Below are positions 14,685 through 23,218 of a DNA stretch of 38,296 nucleotides, piece after piece. Under the pieces are notes generated by a model. It was not told the DNA's origin, did no database searches, and saw nothing but the letters and a program-made list of their open reading frames with translations. The DNA is from Pseudonocardia sp. (lineage in GTDB: Bacteria > Actinomycetota > Actinomycetes > Mycobacteriales > Pseudonocardiaceae), in NCBI GenBank assembly GCA_026785945.1, contig JAJAZD010000227.1, forward strand, positions 1-38,296. Reading direction: 5' to 3'. The translations under genes and the position numbers were made by a program. Each line of letters opens with the position of its first letter. Position 1 is the first letter of the stretch.

Positions 14685-15836
14685 TCAGTCCCCGAGACCG
14701 CCGCGTTTCACGAGCTGTGACGCGATGACGTTGCGCTGGATCTCGTTGGTCCCCTCGCCGACGATCATCAGCGGGGCGTCGCGGAAGTAGCGTTCCACGT
14801 CGAACTCGGTGGAGTAGCCGTAGCCGCCGTGGATGCGCACCGCGTTCAGCGCCACCGTCATGGCGGTTTCCGAGGCGAACAGCTTTGCCATGGCGGCCTC
14901 CATGTCGCAGCGCTCGCCGGTGTCGTACCGCTGCGCGGCGTGCAGGATCAGCGTCCGGGCGGCGGTGAGACCCGTGGCCATGTCCGCGAGGTAGTTGCCG
15001 ATCGACTGGTGCTGCCAGATCGGCTTCCCGAAGGACTCGCGTTCCTGGGCGTAGCGCAGTGCGTCGTCGAACGCCGCACGGCCGACGCCGAGCGCGCGGG
15101 CCGCGACCTGGATGCGCCCGGTCTCCAGGCCCTTCATCATCTGCGCGAATCCGCGTCCCTCCACCCCGCCGAGCAGGGCGTCGGACGGGACACGCATGGC
15201 CTCGAAGGTCAACTCACAGCTCTCGATGCCCTTGTAGCCGAGCTTGGGCAGATCCTTCGACACGGTCAGCCCGGGACCGTGCTCCACCAGCAGGATCGAC
15301 ACGCCGTGGTGCACCGGGTCCGCCGTGGGGTCGGTCTTGCACAGCAGGGCGATGAGCTGCGACCGCCGCGAGTTGGTGATCCAGGTCTTGGCGCCGTCGA
15401 CGACGTAGTGACCCGAGTGCCGCCGCGCCCGGGTGGTCATCGCCAGCAGGTCCGAGCCGCCCGCGGGCTCGGTCAGCGCCATCGCGGCGCGGACCTCGCC
15501 GGTGGCCATGCGTGGCAGCCAGCGGTCCTGCTGCGCGCGGGTCCCGAAGTCCACGAGCAGCTTGGCGACGACCGTGTGCCCGCCCATCGCCCCGGCCAGG
15601 CTCATCCAGCCCCGGGCGAGCTCGGCGGTGACCAGCGCGTAGCAGGGCATCGACACCGGCGCCGCACCCCAGGGCTCGGGCACGGCGAGACCGAAGATCC
15701 CGAGTTCCTTCATCTGCTCGACGAGCTTCTCGGGGTACGTGTCGCCATGCTCCAGCTCGCGGACCACGGGCCGGACCTCGCGGTCCACGAACCGTCGCAC
15801 GGTGTCGACGACTTCCTGTTCCTCGATGCTGAGCAC
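14685..15836 (-). CDS. Acyl-CoA dehydrogenase
   Basis: 383 residues, the family norm. An FAD enzyme that introduces the alpha-beta double bond into acyl-CoA. Seen: N-terminal helical domain (IEEQEVVDTVRRFVDREVRP), the middle beta-domain AMALTEPAGGSDLLAMTTRA and GAKTWITNSRRS, and the C-terminal helical domain GRIQVAARALGVGRAAFDDALRYAQERESFGKPI, IHGGYGYSTEFDVERYFRDA and IVGEGTNEIQRNVIA. The Glu of GEGTNE is the usual catalytic base. The substrate is not predictable. GTG at 15836 has no ribosome site but has TAGGCT seven bases upstream. Confidence 0.93.
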   Translation of the reverse strand: MLSIEEQEVVDTVRRFVDREVRPVVRELEHGDTYPEKLVEQMKELGIFGLAVPEPWGAAPVSMPCYALVTAELARGWMSLAGAMGGHTVVAKLLVDFGTRAQQDRWLPRMATGEVRAAMALTEPAGGSDLLAMTTRARRHSGHYVVDGAKTWITNSRRSQLIALLCKTDPTADPVHHGVSILLVEHGPGLTVSKDLPKLGYKGIESCELTFEAMRVPSDALLGGVEGRGFAQMMKGLETGRIQVAARALGVGRAAFDDALRYAQERESFGKPIWQHQSIGNYLADMATGLTAARTLILHAAQRYDTGERCDMEAAMAKLFASETAMTVALNAVRIHGGYGYSTEFDVERYFRDAPLMIVGEGTNEIQRNVIASQLVKRGGLGD

Positions 15837-15843
15837 GGACCGG

Positions 15844-15849
15844 AGCCTA
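15844..15849 (-). promoter_or_regulatory. -10 TAGGCT for the acyl-CoA dehydrogenase gene
   Basis: TAGGCT on the minus strand, seven bases before the GTG at 15836; leaderless arrangement. It sits ten bases from the end of the papain-like gene. Confidence 0.5.
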
Positions 15850-15858
15850 GGCGCGCCG

Positions 15859-16698
15859 TCACCGTCCCCTGCGCCATCGCGGGGCGCCCGTCCGGATCCA
15901 CGCCCGCGGGGTGCGACGGCGCCGGACGGGTGCGCGCTGCGCGTCCGACCCGGGCGGCATCGTCACCTCGATCTCCCCACCGAGCCGGAAACCTGGCGCC
16001 AGGGCGAGGTCGTCGCCGCTCCAGAATCGGCCCGGGTCGTACCAGTTGGGCCGATGGTGGTGCGGGAGCAGCCCCATCTCCTCGTAGGTGACGGCGACGA
16101 CCTCGGCGCAGTAGGCGGTCTCCAACCCGACCTCGGTGCCCTCGGCGTTGCCCATGCCGTCCGTCCTGTCCGTCCTGTCGTTCGTGTCGGCGCTGTCGTT
16201 CGTGTCGGCGCTGTCGGTGTCGCCCGCACGGTGGGCCCATGCGGTCCGGCCGGACCGGCGGCGGGGCCGCGGGAGGCGGCCGCCCAGCCAGCGGGCCGCG
16301 AGCGAGGCCGTGGACGGGAACGGCGTGCCGTCGAGCCGGGCGATGGTGCGCAACAGGGCGTCCTCCTGCTCGCGGCCGACCTCCCCGTCGAGCTGACGAA
16401 GCCATCCGCGCTGCCCGTAGCGGTGGCTCCACAGCAGCACCGCGTCACGCAGGTCGTGCAGCTGCACGCCGCGCTGGTGCTCACCGGTCCACAGGTCGGG
16501 GAGCGAGCGTCCGAGCTCGGCGTGCCACATCAGCGGTGGGAGGTCGTCGATCACGACCGCCATGCCGACGTGGTTGACCGGAGCGTTCGTCACACCCCGG
16601 ATGGCGCGGTCGGCGCCGCTGCTGCCCCGGAACACCCAGATGTCACCGGTACGGGTCAGCTCCACCGCCTGGTCGAGGGTGATCACGGATGCCGGCAC
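15859..16698 (-). CDS. Permuted papain-like (YiiX/NlpC-P60 type) cysteine hydrolase candidate
   Basis: 279 residues from GTG at 16698. The order is permuted as in YiiX/DUF830-type proteins: an early DIWVFRGSSGADRAIRGVTNAPVNHVGMAVVIDD, with the catalytic His candidate in NHVGMAV, and a later ETAYCAEVVAVTYEEMGLLP, with the Cys candidate in YCAE. A linker between them contains an Arg-rich stretch and two exact 18-bp repeats (ADTNDS). The C-terminus is Arg-rich. The family includes amidases or peptidases acting on peptidoglycan or lipids, but no substrate is implied. The longer in-frame ATG at 16782 would run into the divergent gene and was rejected. The GTG has TAACCT seven bases upstream, part of a shared divergent -10. 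Confidence 0.68.
   Translation of the reverse strand: MPASVITLDQAVELTRTGDIWVFRGSSGADRAIRGVTNAPVNHVGMAVVIDDLPPLMWHAELGRSLPDLWTGEHQRGVQLHDLRDAVLLWSHRYGQRGWLRQLDGEVGREQEDALLRTIARLDGTPFPSTASLAARWLGGRLPRPRRRSGRTAWAHRAGDTDSADTNDSADTNDRTDRTDGMGNAEGTEVGLETAYCAEVVAVTYEEMGLLPHHHRPNWYDPGRFWSGDDLALAPGFRLGGEIEVTMPPGSDAQRAPVRRRRTPRAWIRTGAPRWRRGR
16178..16213. repeat. 18-bp tandem repeat in the papain-like gene
   Basis: Two exact copies of tcgttcgtgtcggcgctg, adjacent to two 9-bp cgtcctgtc copies at 16163-16180. They encode DTNDSA-type units in an unstructured linker. Confidence 0.9.
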
Positions 16699-16704
16699 GC
16701 GCGG

Positions 16705-16711
16705 TAGGTTA
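16705..16711. promoter_or_regulatory. Overlapping divergent -10 elements (TAGGTTA)
   Basis: The plus strand reads TAGGTT (16705-16710), seven bases before GTG at 16718. The minus strand reads TAACCT (16711-16706), seven bases before GTG at 16698. One heptamer thus carries two TANNNT elements, symmetrically placed between two leaderless-type starts. Confidence 0.6.
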
Positions 16712-16717
16712 GCCAGC

Positions 16718-16873
16718 GTGCGCTGGTGGAAGATACTCGGACTCGCCGGGCTCGCCGGTGTCGCTGCGACCGGTGTCGTCACCGTCCGGGCCGAACGGCG
16801 CCGCCAGGCCTACACGCCCGATGAGATCCGCTCCCGGCTGCAGGAACGGGTGGCCCGGGCGCGTTCCACCTAG
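16718..16873 (+). CDS. Small single-pass membrane protein
   Basis: 51 residues: VRWWKILGLAGLAGVAATG and VVTVRAERRRQAY, then a charged helix TPDEIRSRLQERVARARST. One N-terminal hydrophobic segment with a basic cytoplasmic-type tail. GTG at 16718 has no ribosome site but a -10 (TAGGTT) seven bases upstream. The protein resembles small orphan membrane peptides common in actinobacteria; function unknown. Its TAG stop is also the first half of the -10 of the next gene. It shares its promoter centre with the papain-like gene. Confidence 0.7.
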   Translation: MRWWKILGLAGLAGVAATGVVTVRAERRRQAYTPDEIRSRLQERVARARST

Positions 16874-16876
16874 GAT
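16871..16876 (+). promoter_or_regulatory. -10 TAGGAT overlapping the upstream stop codon
   Basis: TAGGAT starts with the TAG stop of the 51-residue gene and ends seven bases before the GTG of the aldo/keto reductase. Confidence 0.55.
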
Positions 16877-16883
16877 TCCGGTC

Positions 16884-17981
16884 GTGGACACACGACACGC
16901 GGGCAGGCTCGGGCGGGACGTCGGCGTGATCGGCCTGGGCTGCTGGCAGCTCGGGGCGGACTGGGGACAGGTCGAGGAGTCCGACGCGCTGGCCGTGCTC
17001 GGCGCGGCCGTCGACGCCGGCGTGACGTTCCTCGACACGGCCGACGTCTACGGTGACGGCCGCAGCGAGACCATCGTCGGTCGTTTCCTCAAGGCACGCG
17101 GTGCCGCTTCCGGCCCTGGTTCCGTCGGTGCTGGTTTGGTGGGTTCCGGTTCGGTGGGTTCCGGTTCGGTGGGCGCTGGTTCTGTCGGCGCTGATTCTTC
17201 TGTGGGCGCCGGCTCGGCCGGGCCCATCACCGTCGCCACCAAGATGGGCCGCCGCGTCGAGCAGACCCCGGAGAACTACTCCCGCGAGAACTTCGTGGCC
17301 TGGAACGACCGCTCCCGGACCAACCTGGGGGTCGACACGATCGACCTGGTGCAGCTGCACTGCCCGCCGACGCCGGTCTACTCCCGCGACGAGGTCTACG
17401 ACGCCCTCGACGAGATGGTCGCCCAGCGGCGCATCGCCGCGTACGGGGTCAGTGTGGAGACCGCCGACGAGGCGCTCACCGCGATCGCCCGCCCCGGCAC
17501 CGCCGCCGTGCAGATCATCCTCAACGCCTTCCGGCAGAAGCCGCTCGAACGTGTGCTCCCGGCCGCGGCCGAGGCCGGGGTCGCGATCATCGCGCGGGTG
17601 CCGCTGGCGTCGGGACTGCTCTCGGGCCGCTACTCCGCCTCCACCACCTTCGGCGCCGACGACCACCGCACCTTCAACCGCGGCGGCGAGGCGTTCGACG
17701 TCGGCGAGACGTTCGCCGGCGTCCCCTACGAGGTGGGCCTGGAGGCCGTCGAGCGGCTGCGCCCGCTGCTGCCGCCGGCCGCGACGATGGCGCAGTTCGC
17801 GTTGCGCTGGATTCTCGACCAGCCGGCGCTCACGGTGGTCATCCCCGGGGCCCGCAACGCCGAGCAGGCCGGGGCGAACGCGGCGGCCGCGGACCTCGCC
17901 CCGCTGGGGGCGCAGACCCACGCCGCGGTCCGCGTGGTCTACGACGACCTGATCCGCCCCCACGTCCACACCCGCTGGTAG
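16884..17981 (+). CDS. Aldo/keto reductase
   Basis: 365 residues; family members are ~320-330, and the excess is a 36-residue repeat. An NADP-dependent carbonyl reductase fold: the tetrad is Asp51 and Tyr56 in FLDTADVYGDGRSE, Lys120 in VATKMGRR and His159 in LVQLHCPP. The cofactor end shows ARVPLASGLLSGRYS and LRWILDQPALTVVIPGARNAEQAGAN. Between residues 77 and 113 lies a Gly/Ser/Val repeat (VGSGS, VGAGS) encoded by about seven 15-18-bp units. It is placed in the loop before the strand bearing the catalytic Lys. GTG start at 16884, leaderless type. Substrate unknown. Confidence 0.92.
   Translation: MDTRHAGRLGRDVGVIGLGCWQLGADWGQVEESDALAVLGAAVDAGVTFLDTADVYGDGRSETIVGRFLKARGAASGPGSVGAGLVGSGSVGSGSVGAGSVGADSSVGAGSAGPITVATKMGRRVEQTPENYSRENFVAWNDRSRTNLGVDTIDLVQLHCPPTPVYSRDEVYDALDEMVAQRRIAAYGVSVETADEALTAIARPGTAAVQIILNAFRQKPLERVLPAAAEAGVAIIARVPLASGLLSGRYSASTTFGADDHRTFNRGGEAFDVGETFAGVPYEVGLEAVERLRPLLPPAATMAQFALRWILDQPALTVVIPGARNAEQAGANAAAADLAPLGAQTHAAVRVVYDDLIRPHVHTRW
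17118..17225. repeat. 15-bp tandem repeat in the aldo/keto reductase gene, about 7 units
   Basis: Units such as ggttcggtgggttcc, ggttcggtgggcgct and ggttctgtcggcgct, imperfect, with one 18-bp unit. All keep the reading frame. T content in these units is higher than in the flanking codons. Confidence 0.9.
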
Positions 17982-18013
17982 CTCGGGTCGAACGTGACCA
18001 GGGGCGACGACGG

Positions 18014-18670
18014 TCAGCGGCCGTTCGCGGCCCGCCAGGCGCTGAGCCGGTCCTCCGCCCGCCGGAGCCCGCTGAGGGCGGCCACGCCCGCCCGCTGCTC
18101 GGTCGTGGCGGCGTTCTGCGCGACCGCACGCTCGGCCGCCGCGAGATCGCGTGCGGCGGCGGCGTCCGCGGGATGGGAGTAGACGGTCGGCAGCGGGGCT
18201 CGTTGCTCGCCTTCGGCGCGCCGTTCCTGCCGGTACGGGTTGTCCGCGGGCAGGCCCACGGTGAAACGTCCGTAGGCGCCGAGGAACAGCAGCAACGCCC
18301 CGGCGACGAGGCTGAAGATCACGTTGGAGATCCGGAACGCGAGCAGGTTGAACGCCGTGTCGAGCACCAGCACGTTGACCAGGCCGGAGAGCAGGAATGC
18401 GGCCCCGACCACCACGAGCACGGTGGACGCGGTCCGTCCCCCGCGCACCGCCGCCGCGACCAGCACGCCGCCGACGACGAGCGAGATCACCGAGAGCAGC
18501 CCGTTGGACGACAGCCCCATCACCGGCGACCCGCTGGTGGAGAACGGGTCGAGCCGGTTGACCAGGCCGAGGGTCCCGAACACCCAGAGCACCAGCGCGA
18601 ACACGACGGCACCGATGCGGTGCAACACGCCGAGACGCCATCCGGGGTCGCGCCGCACGCCGCTGCTCAT
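18014..18670 (-). CDS. DUF4383 membrane protein
   Basis: 218 residues if started at ATG 18670 (MSSGVRRDPGWRL); an ATG at 18727 in frame is possible. Four hydrophobic segments: LHRIGAVVFALVLWVFGTLGLV, LLSVISLVVGGVLVAAAV, TASTVLVVVGAAFLLSGLVNVLV and ISNVIFSLVAGALLLFLGAYGRF. This is the DUF4383 pattern, with N-terminal LHRIGA and the polar DTAFNLLAFR loop. The C-terminal tail (ADNPYRQERRAEGEQRAP, then Ala-rich helix) is cytoplasmic-looking. Function unknown. Convergent with the aldo/keto reductase gene. Confidence 0.8.
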   Translation of the reverse strand: MSSGVRRDPGWRLGVLHRIGAVVFALVLWVFGTLGLVNRLDPFSTSGSPVMGLSSNGLLSVISLVVGGVLVAAAVRGGRTASTVLVVVGAAFLLSGLVNVLVLDTAFNLLAFRISNVIFSLVAGALLLFLGAYGRFTVGLPADNPYRQERRAEGEQRAPLPTVYSHPADAAAARDLAAAERAVAQNAATTEQRAGVAALSGLRRAEDRLSAWRAANGR

Positions 18671-18795
18671 GACACCGATGGTGAGTCCGCCGCTGCGGTC
18701 GCGCCAGTCGAGATCGCCACCGGCCATTCCCCGAGTCGGCCGCACGACGTCGGCCCGCGCGGCGTCGGCCCGCGCACGGCGTCAGCCGCACGACG

Positions 18796-18987
18796 TCAGC
18801 CCACGCGCCCGGCCCGGAGCGACCGGATCACCAGCGCCCCGCCGGCGGCGAGCGCGACCAGGCCGATCACCACCCACACCCGTGAGCCGGTCATGAAGCT
18901 GCCTCCGACCAGACCCAGGCCTTGCAACGTCCAGAGCACACCGAGCAGCGCGAGCAGGGCACCGAGCACAGGAAGCACGTAGCGCAT
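18796..18987 (-). CDS. Small two-segment membrane protein
   Basis: 63 residues, ATG start at 18987. Two hydrophobic stretches: YVLPVLGALLALLGVLWTLQGLGLVGGSFM, with the Q-G-L-G-L turn, and VWVVIGLVALAAGGALVI. The tail RSLRAGRVG is basic. The GGSFMTGS pattern between the two segments is common to short actinobacterial membrane proteins of unknown function. It is shorter than its open frame, which begins far upstream inside the SWIM gene; GGGGA lies upstream of the chosen start. Confidence 0.7.
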   Translation of the reverse strand: MRYVLPVLGALLALLGVLWTLQGLGLVGGSFMTGSRVWVVIGLVALAAGGALVIRSLRAGRVG

Positions 18988-19087
18988 GGGCCGATCGTCC
19001 CCTGTCGCGCACCGGCCCGCTGCCGGAGGGACGCATCGCGCGCCCGGCGTCCGCGGCGTCGCGCCTGCCGTGCGACCGGTTCGCGGG

Positions 19088-19927
19088 TCAGGTCGTGTCC
19101 GCCAGGGTGCGGTAGACGGGCCGCAACAGGCTGGTGACCGCCGTACCGCGCACCGCGATCGGAAACTCGGGAACCTGGTCGAGCAGCGCGTCCGCAGGCG
19201 TGGGCGGGCCCTCGGGGTTTGCGGCGGTGAGCCCCGGGCCTGCGAGGTAGAAGGTGTCCAGCACATCGGCGAGCGGACGCGGCCCGCCGTCCTGGCGCGC
19301 GGCGTCGTCGGCGGAGGGCGCCGTCACGGCGGCGCGGCGCAAGCGGAGGTCGGCCAGCAACGCGGCGCGGTCCCGCCCCCGCAGCGCGAGGATCTGGAAC
19401 GGGTCGGCGTCGAAACGCTCCGCCAGCACGTAGAACACCGCGGCGAGGTGCTTGCACGGCACGGCCTGATCGGGGCAGCTGCAGTCGAGGGCCAGCTCGC
19501 GCGCGGTGGCCGGGAACAGTGAGAGCCCGACACCGTCGAACACCGACTCGATGTCGCGGGGCATCTCCCCACCCAGCAGCGCCACCGAGTAGGAGGCGTC
19601 GGCGACCAGCGCCTGGGCCACCGCGCCCCACTCGGCCTTGCCGAACGCCGGCACCCCGATGCGCACGGAGTAGGGCGCGGGCCTGCTGCCCTGCACCTGC
19701 GCGACCGCACCGCCCGCGGCGACGTCGAGCGAGACGATCTGCCCGGCGCGGGCGTAGGTGCGCCCCCGCGCCAGGCGGCCCCCGACGCCGATCGACTCCA
19801 GCACCGCGAGGAAGCGCTGTGACCACCAGGTCCGGGCCACCGCACCCCGGGTGCCGGCGATCTGGATGCCGCCCTCGACCTTGCGCGGACGGCCGGGCGT
19901 GCCGTCGAGCCACCAGGGACCGGTCAT
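19088..19927 (-). CDS. SWIM zinc finger protein
   Basis: 279 residues. The SWIM signature C-x-C-x(n)-C-x-H is visible as LDCSCPDQAVPCKHLAAVFYVLAERFD near residues 150-175. The N-terminus (WWSQRFLAVLESIGVGGRLARGRTYARAGQI) is the usual start of SWIM partners of SNF2 helicases in actinobacteria. ATG at 19927 has GGAGG eleven bases upstream. It sits 70 bases downstream of the helicase gene, on the same strand, so it is very likely in the same operon and works with it. Role in DNA metabolism is inferred from the pairing. Confidence 0.9.
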   Translation of the reverse strand: MTGPWWLDGTPGRPRKVEGGIQIAGTRGAVARTWWSQRFLAVLESIGVGGRLARGRTYARAGQIVSLDVAAGGAVAQVQGSRPAPYSVRIGVPAFGKAEWGAVAQALVADASYSVALLGGEMPRDIESVFDGVGLSLFPATARELALDCSCPDQAVPCKHLAAVFYVLAERFDADPFQILALRGRDRAALLADLRLRRAAVTAPSADDAARQDGGPRPLADVLDTFYLAGPGLTAANPEGPPTPADALLDQVPEFPIAVRGTAVTSLLRPVYRTLADTT

Positions 19928-19997
19928 GCCGATGCCTCCGTCGGGTCGGGCACGCCGGCGGCCCGGTGCCGCGTCGGGGTGAGCAGTGCGTCGTCGG

Positions 19998-22900
19998 TCA
20001 CTGGTCCGTCCCGAGTGCCTCGTCGTCCAGGGTGAGCACCTCGCGCAGGGTGTCGGTGGACAGCTCGGTCAGCCAGCTCTCGCCCTCTCCCACGACCATG
20101 CCGGACAGCGCCTTCTTCTTCTCGATCATGGCATCGATGCGCTCCTCGACGGTGCCGGGGCAGACGAACTTGCGGACCTGGACGTTGCGGCGTTGGCCGA
20201 TCCGGAACGCGCGGTCGGTGGCCTGGTTCTCCACGGCGGGGTTCCACCAGCGGTCGAGGTGCACGACGTGGTTGGCCGCGGTGAGGGTGAGCCCGGTGCC
20301 GCCGGCCTTGAGTGACAGCAACAGGACCGACGGGCCCTCCCCGGCCTGGAAGCGGCACACCATCTCGTCGCGGCGCTTCTTCGGGGTGCCGCCGTGCAGG
20401 AACGCGATGTCGGTGTCGAACCGCGCCGAGAGGTGTGGGACCAGCATGTGCCCGAACTCCGTGAACTGGGTGAAGCACAGGACGCGGTCGCCCTCGTCGA
20501 GGATCTCGTCGAGGATCTCCTCCAGCCGGATGACCTTGCCCGAGCGCCGCCCGACCGCGGAGCCGTCGTGCAGCAGCTGTGCCGGGTGGTTGCACACCTG
20601 CTTGAGTTTGGCCATCGCCGCCAGCACGTTCCCGCGGCGCTCGATGCCGGTGGAGTCCTCGATCTTCTCCATCATGTCGTCGACGACCGTGCGGTAGAGC
20701 GAGGCCTGCTCGGGTGTGAGCCGGTAGTGCTGCGTGATCTCGATCTTCTCGGGGAGGTCGTCGATGATCGAGGGATCGGTCTTGACGCGCCGCAGCAGGT
20801 AGGGCCGGGTGACGCGGCGCAGGCGGTCCGCGGCCTCGGTGTCGCCATGGCGCTCGACGGGGATCGCGTAGCGGGCCCGGAACTTCTCCGCGGAACCGAG
20901 CAGGCCCGGGTTGAGCACGTCCATCACCGACCACAGTTCCGAGAGCCGGTTCTCCACCGGGGTCCCGGTGAGCGCCACGCGGTGACCGGCGTCGAAGCGG
21001 CGCACCGCCCGGGCGTGCACCGCCCGGCTGTTCTTGATCGCCTGCGCCTCGTCGAGGACGAGCCTGCGCCAGCCGACCTCGGCCAGCTCGTCGACGTCGC
21101 GGGCGGCGGTGGCGTAGGTGGTGACGACCAGATCGGAGGTGAGAACGCGCTCCCGCAGCTCGGCACCGTGCGCCCGGCCGGGGCCGTGGTGGGCGTAGAC
21201 CCCCAGGTCGGGGGCGAACCGCGCGGCCTCCCGCTGCCAGGTGCCGACGAGTGACATGGGGCAGAGCAGCAGCGTCGGGCCCTGCTCCCGGTCCGCGCGC
21301 TCGTAGGCCTCCAGCGCCAGCAGCTGCACCGTCTTGCCCAGGCCCATGTCGTCGGCCAGACACGCACCCAGGCCGAGCGCGGAGAGGAACGCCAGCCACG
21401 ACACCCCACGCTCCTGGTAGGGACGCAACCGGGCCAGGAAGGACGGCGGCGGCACGACCGGCGTGATCGCGCGCTCCACGCAACCGTCGAGCAGGTCGCC
21501 GATCCAGCCCTCTGCGTGGATCGCGGTGACGGGCAGCGGCACCTCCGCGCCGGCGCCCCACTCGTCGGCGCCCCACTCGTCGGCGCCCCCGGTCGCCCAG
21601 TCGTCGGGATGGCGCCCGGCGAGCGCCAGCACCTCGGCGACCGTGGGCACGACCCGCCCGGTGCGGCCCCTCGCGCGCCGCAGGAACTCCAGGCCGGCCG
21701 CCAGCCGCTCCGCGTCCACGGTGACCCACCGGCCGCGCACCCGCACCAGCTGCGCCTTCGCCGCCACCAGCTCCGTGAGCTCCTCCTCCGACAGCTCGAC
21801 CTCGCCTACGGCCACCGACCAGCGGAAGTCGGCCAGCTCCTCACGTCCGAGCCCACCGCGGGTGAGTACCCGGTCGGCCGGGGCGCTGCGGGTGCTCAGG
21901 GTGAGCCCGACCCGGCGCGAACCGTCCCAACCGGCGGGAAGCTGGACCCCGAACCCCGCGTCGGCCAGCAGCGGGGCGTCCGTGGTGAGGAAGCGCTGCG
22001 CGCCGTCCATGTCGAGTTCGAGCGCCTCGGGACGCGCGTGGCGCAGGGCCGGCGCGAGCGCGGACAAGACCTGCGCCGCCCGGCCCAGCTCGGTGAGCAT
22101 CAGCTCCTGCGGCCCGGCGACCAGACGCTCGGCCCGCCCGTCCCACACCTGCTTGGCCGGGACGAGCAGGCTCGGGTCGGCCGTGGACTGGAGGAAGAAC
22201 TCCAGCACCCAGCGGGTGCCGTCACCGGTCTGGTCGTCGGTGTCCTCACCCGGGTCGTCAGGGTCGTGCAGTGTGCGGATCTCGGCCAGCCGGAAGCTCG
22301 CCCGCCCCTCCCCGGCCGGGGTGGTGCCGACGGCGTCCCACCCGCCGAGGGCCTCGGCGAGCCGGTCGAGCTCGCGCGGTGACGCGGCGACCTGCGCGTC
22401 GGGGCCGAGCAGCGCGGCGAGCCACACCTCCGACACGGGCGAGATGGGCACATCTCGTGGGGCGCGTCCCCGCCGTGGGGGTACCAGGTCGACCGGCTGC
22501 CCGACGCGGGCCAGCCGCTCGCGCACGGCCGCGTCGATGAGCACGGCGACGGCGTCCTCGACCAGCGTCCGCGGATCCGCGCCGGAGGTGTCGCGGATAC
22601 CGGACTGCTCGGCGCGGCCGACCGGAGGCGCGGCCTCGACCAGCGCGTCGACCGCGACCACGTCGAGCCCCCGCACGACCGGCCGCCACCGCGCGAGGGC
22701 GCGGTCGCCGTCCCGGACGAGGGTGGGCAGCACGCGGCCCCGGGTGACCAGGTCCCCGGCCAGTGCGGCGACAGCCCGCAGGTGTGCCACCGAGGCGCCG
22801 TAGCGCACCTCGTCGGCGGGATCGTCCAGCTCGGCGAGGTCGACGACCAGCGCGGGCACCGACCACGGCCGCAGCGCCGGGCCGTCGCGCGGGACGCCAC

Positions 22901-23144
22901 CGCGGCCGCCGGAGCGCACCAGCTCGGGTGAGGCCAGCGGCCCCCCGGGCCGCGAGGGCAGCAGCAGGGTGACGGTGGCCGGCGTGCCGGGGTGCAGCGC
23001 CGCCAGCGCCGAGGAGGGGGCGGCGAACGGATGCGGCCGGGCCGAGCGCAGCGAGCGGCTGGCGGCGGTGGCGGGGCGGTCGCCGTCCTCGGCCCACAAC
23101 AGCGCCCCGCGACCGGGGGACCAGAGGGCGTGGACGGCGAGCAC
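19998..23144 (-). CDS. SNF2/RapA-type DEAD-like helicase with N-terminal SNF2-associated domain
   Basis: 1048 residues. The N-terminal half carries a helicase-associated region (RVRGRWVTVDAERLAAGLEFLRRA). The ATPase core follows: LADDMGLGKTVQLLAL with Lys604 of the P-loop, VLDEAQAIKNSRA (DEAQ box, Asp698), LTGTPVENRLSELWS, RVLCFTQFTEFGHML, SLKAGGTGLTLTAANHVVHLDRWWNPAVENQATDRAFRIGQ and the C-terminal VEERIDAMIEKKKAL. These place it in the SNF2 translocase group. GTG at 23144 has TAGGCT six bases upstream, so leaderless. Residues ~520-530 carry a 15-bp repeat (ADEWG). The adjacent SWIM gene is the standard partner. Confidence 0.95.
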   Translation of the reverse strand: MLAVHALWSPGRGALLWAEDGDRPATAASRSLRSARPHPFAAPSSALAALHPGTPATVTLLLPSRPGGPLASPELVRSGGRGGVPRDGPALRPWSVPALVVDLAELDDPADEVRYGASVAHLRAVAALAGDLVTRGRVLPTLVRDGDRALARWRPVVRGLDVVAVDALVEAAPPVGRAEQSGIRDTSGADPRTLVEDAVAVLIDAAVRERLARVGQPVDLVPPRRGRAPRDVPISPVSEVWLAALLGPDAQVAASPRELDRLAEALGGWDAVGTTPAGEGRASFRLAEIRTLHDPDDPGEDTDDQTGDGTRWVLEFFLQSTADPSLLVPAKQVWDGRAERLVAGPQELMLTELGRAAQVLSALAPALRHARPEALELDMDGAQRFLTTDAPLLADAGFGVQLPAGWDGSRRVGLTLSTRSAPADRVLTRGGLGREELADFRWSVAVGEVELSEEELTELVAAKAQLVRVRGRWVTVDAERLAAGLEFLRRARGRTGRVVPTVAEVLALAGRHPDDWATGGADEWGADEWGAGAEVPLPVTAIHAEGWIGDLLDGCVERAITPVVPPPSFLARLRPYQERGVSWLAFLSALGLGACLADDMGLGKTVQLLALEAYERADREQGPTLLLCPMSLVGTWQREAARFAPDLGVYAHHGPGRAHGAELRERVLTSDLVVTTYATAARDVDELAEVGWRRLVLDEAQAIKNSRAVHARAVRRFDAGHRVALTGTPVENRLSELWSVMDVLNPGLLGSAEKFRARYAIPVERHGDTEAADRLRRVTRPYLLRRVKTDPSIIDDLPEKIEITQHYRLTPEQASLYRTVVDDMMEKIEDSTGIERRGNVLAAMAKLKQVCNHPAQLLHDGSAVGRRSGKVIRLEEILDEILDEGDRVLCFTQFTEFGHMLVPHLSARFDTDIAFLHGGTPKKRRDEMVCRFQAGEGPSVLLLSLKAGGTGLTLTAANHVVHLDRWWNPAVENQATDRAFRIGQRRNVQVRKFVCPGTVEERIDAMIEKKKALSGMVVGEGESWLTELSTDTLREVLTLDDEALGTDQ
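21551..21590. repeat. 15-bp repeat in the SNF2 gene
   Basis: Two exact copies of cggcgccccactcgt and a partial third (cggcgccccc). Read on the minus strand they give ADEWG repeats in the linker before the helicase core. Confidence 0.85.
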
Positions 23145-23150
23145 GGGAAC

Positions 23151-23156
23151 AGCCTA
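23151..23156 (-). promoter_or_regulatory. -10 TAGGCT for the SNF2 gene
   Basis: TAGGCT ends six bases before the GTG at 23144; leaderless arrangement. Confidence 0.5.
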
Positions 23157-23187
23157 CGAAACACCCCCGACAGCGCCGCCCGGGCGC

Positions 23188-23208
23188 CGCCCGGGCGTCG
23201 ACCGGGCG
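23188..23208 (-). terminator. GC-rich hairpin between the GNAT pseudogene and the SNF2 gene
   Basis: CGCCCGG and CCGGGCG pair around a 7-base loop, about ten bases past the GNAT stop. Next to it is an exact 11-bp direct repeat gccgcccgggc (23175-23196). No T-tract. Confidence 0.4.
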
Positions 23209-23218
23209 CCGGGTCCGG

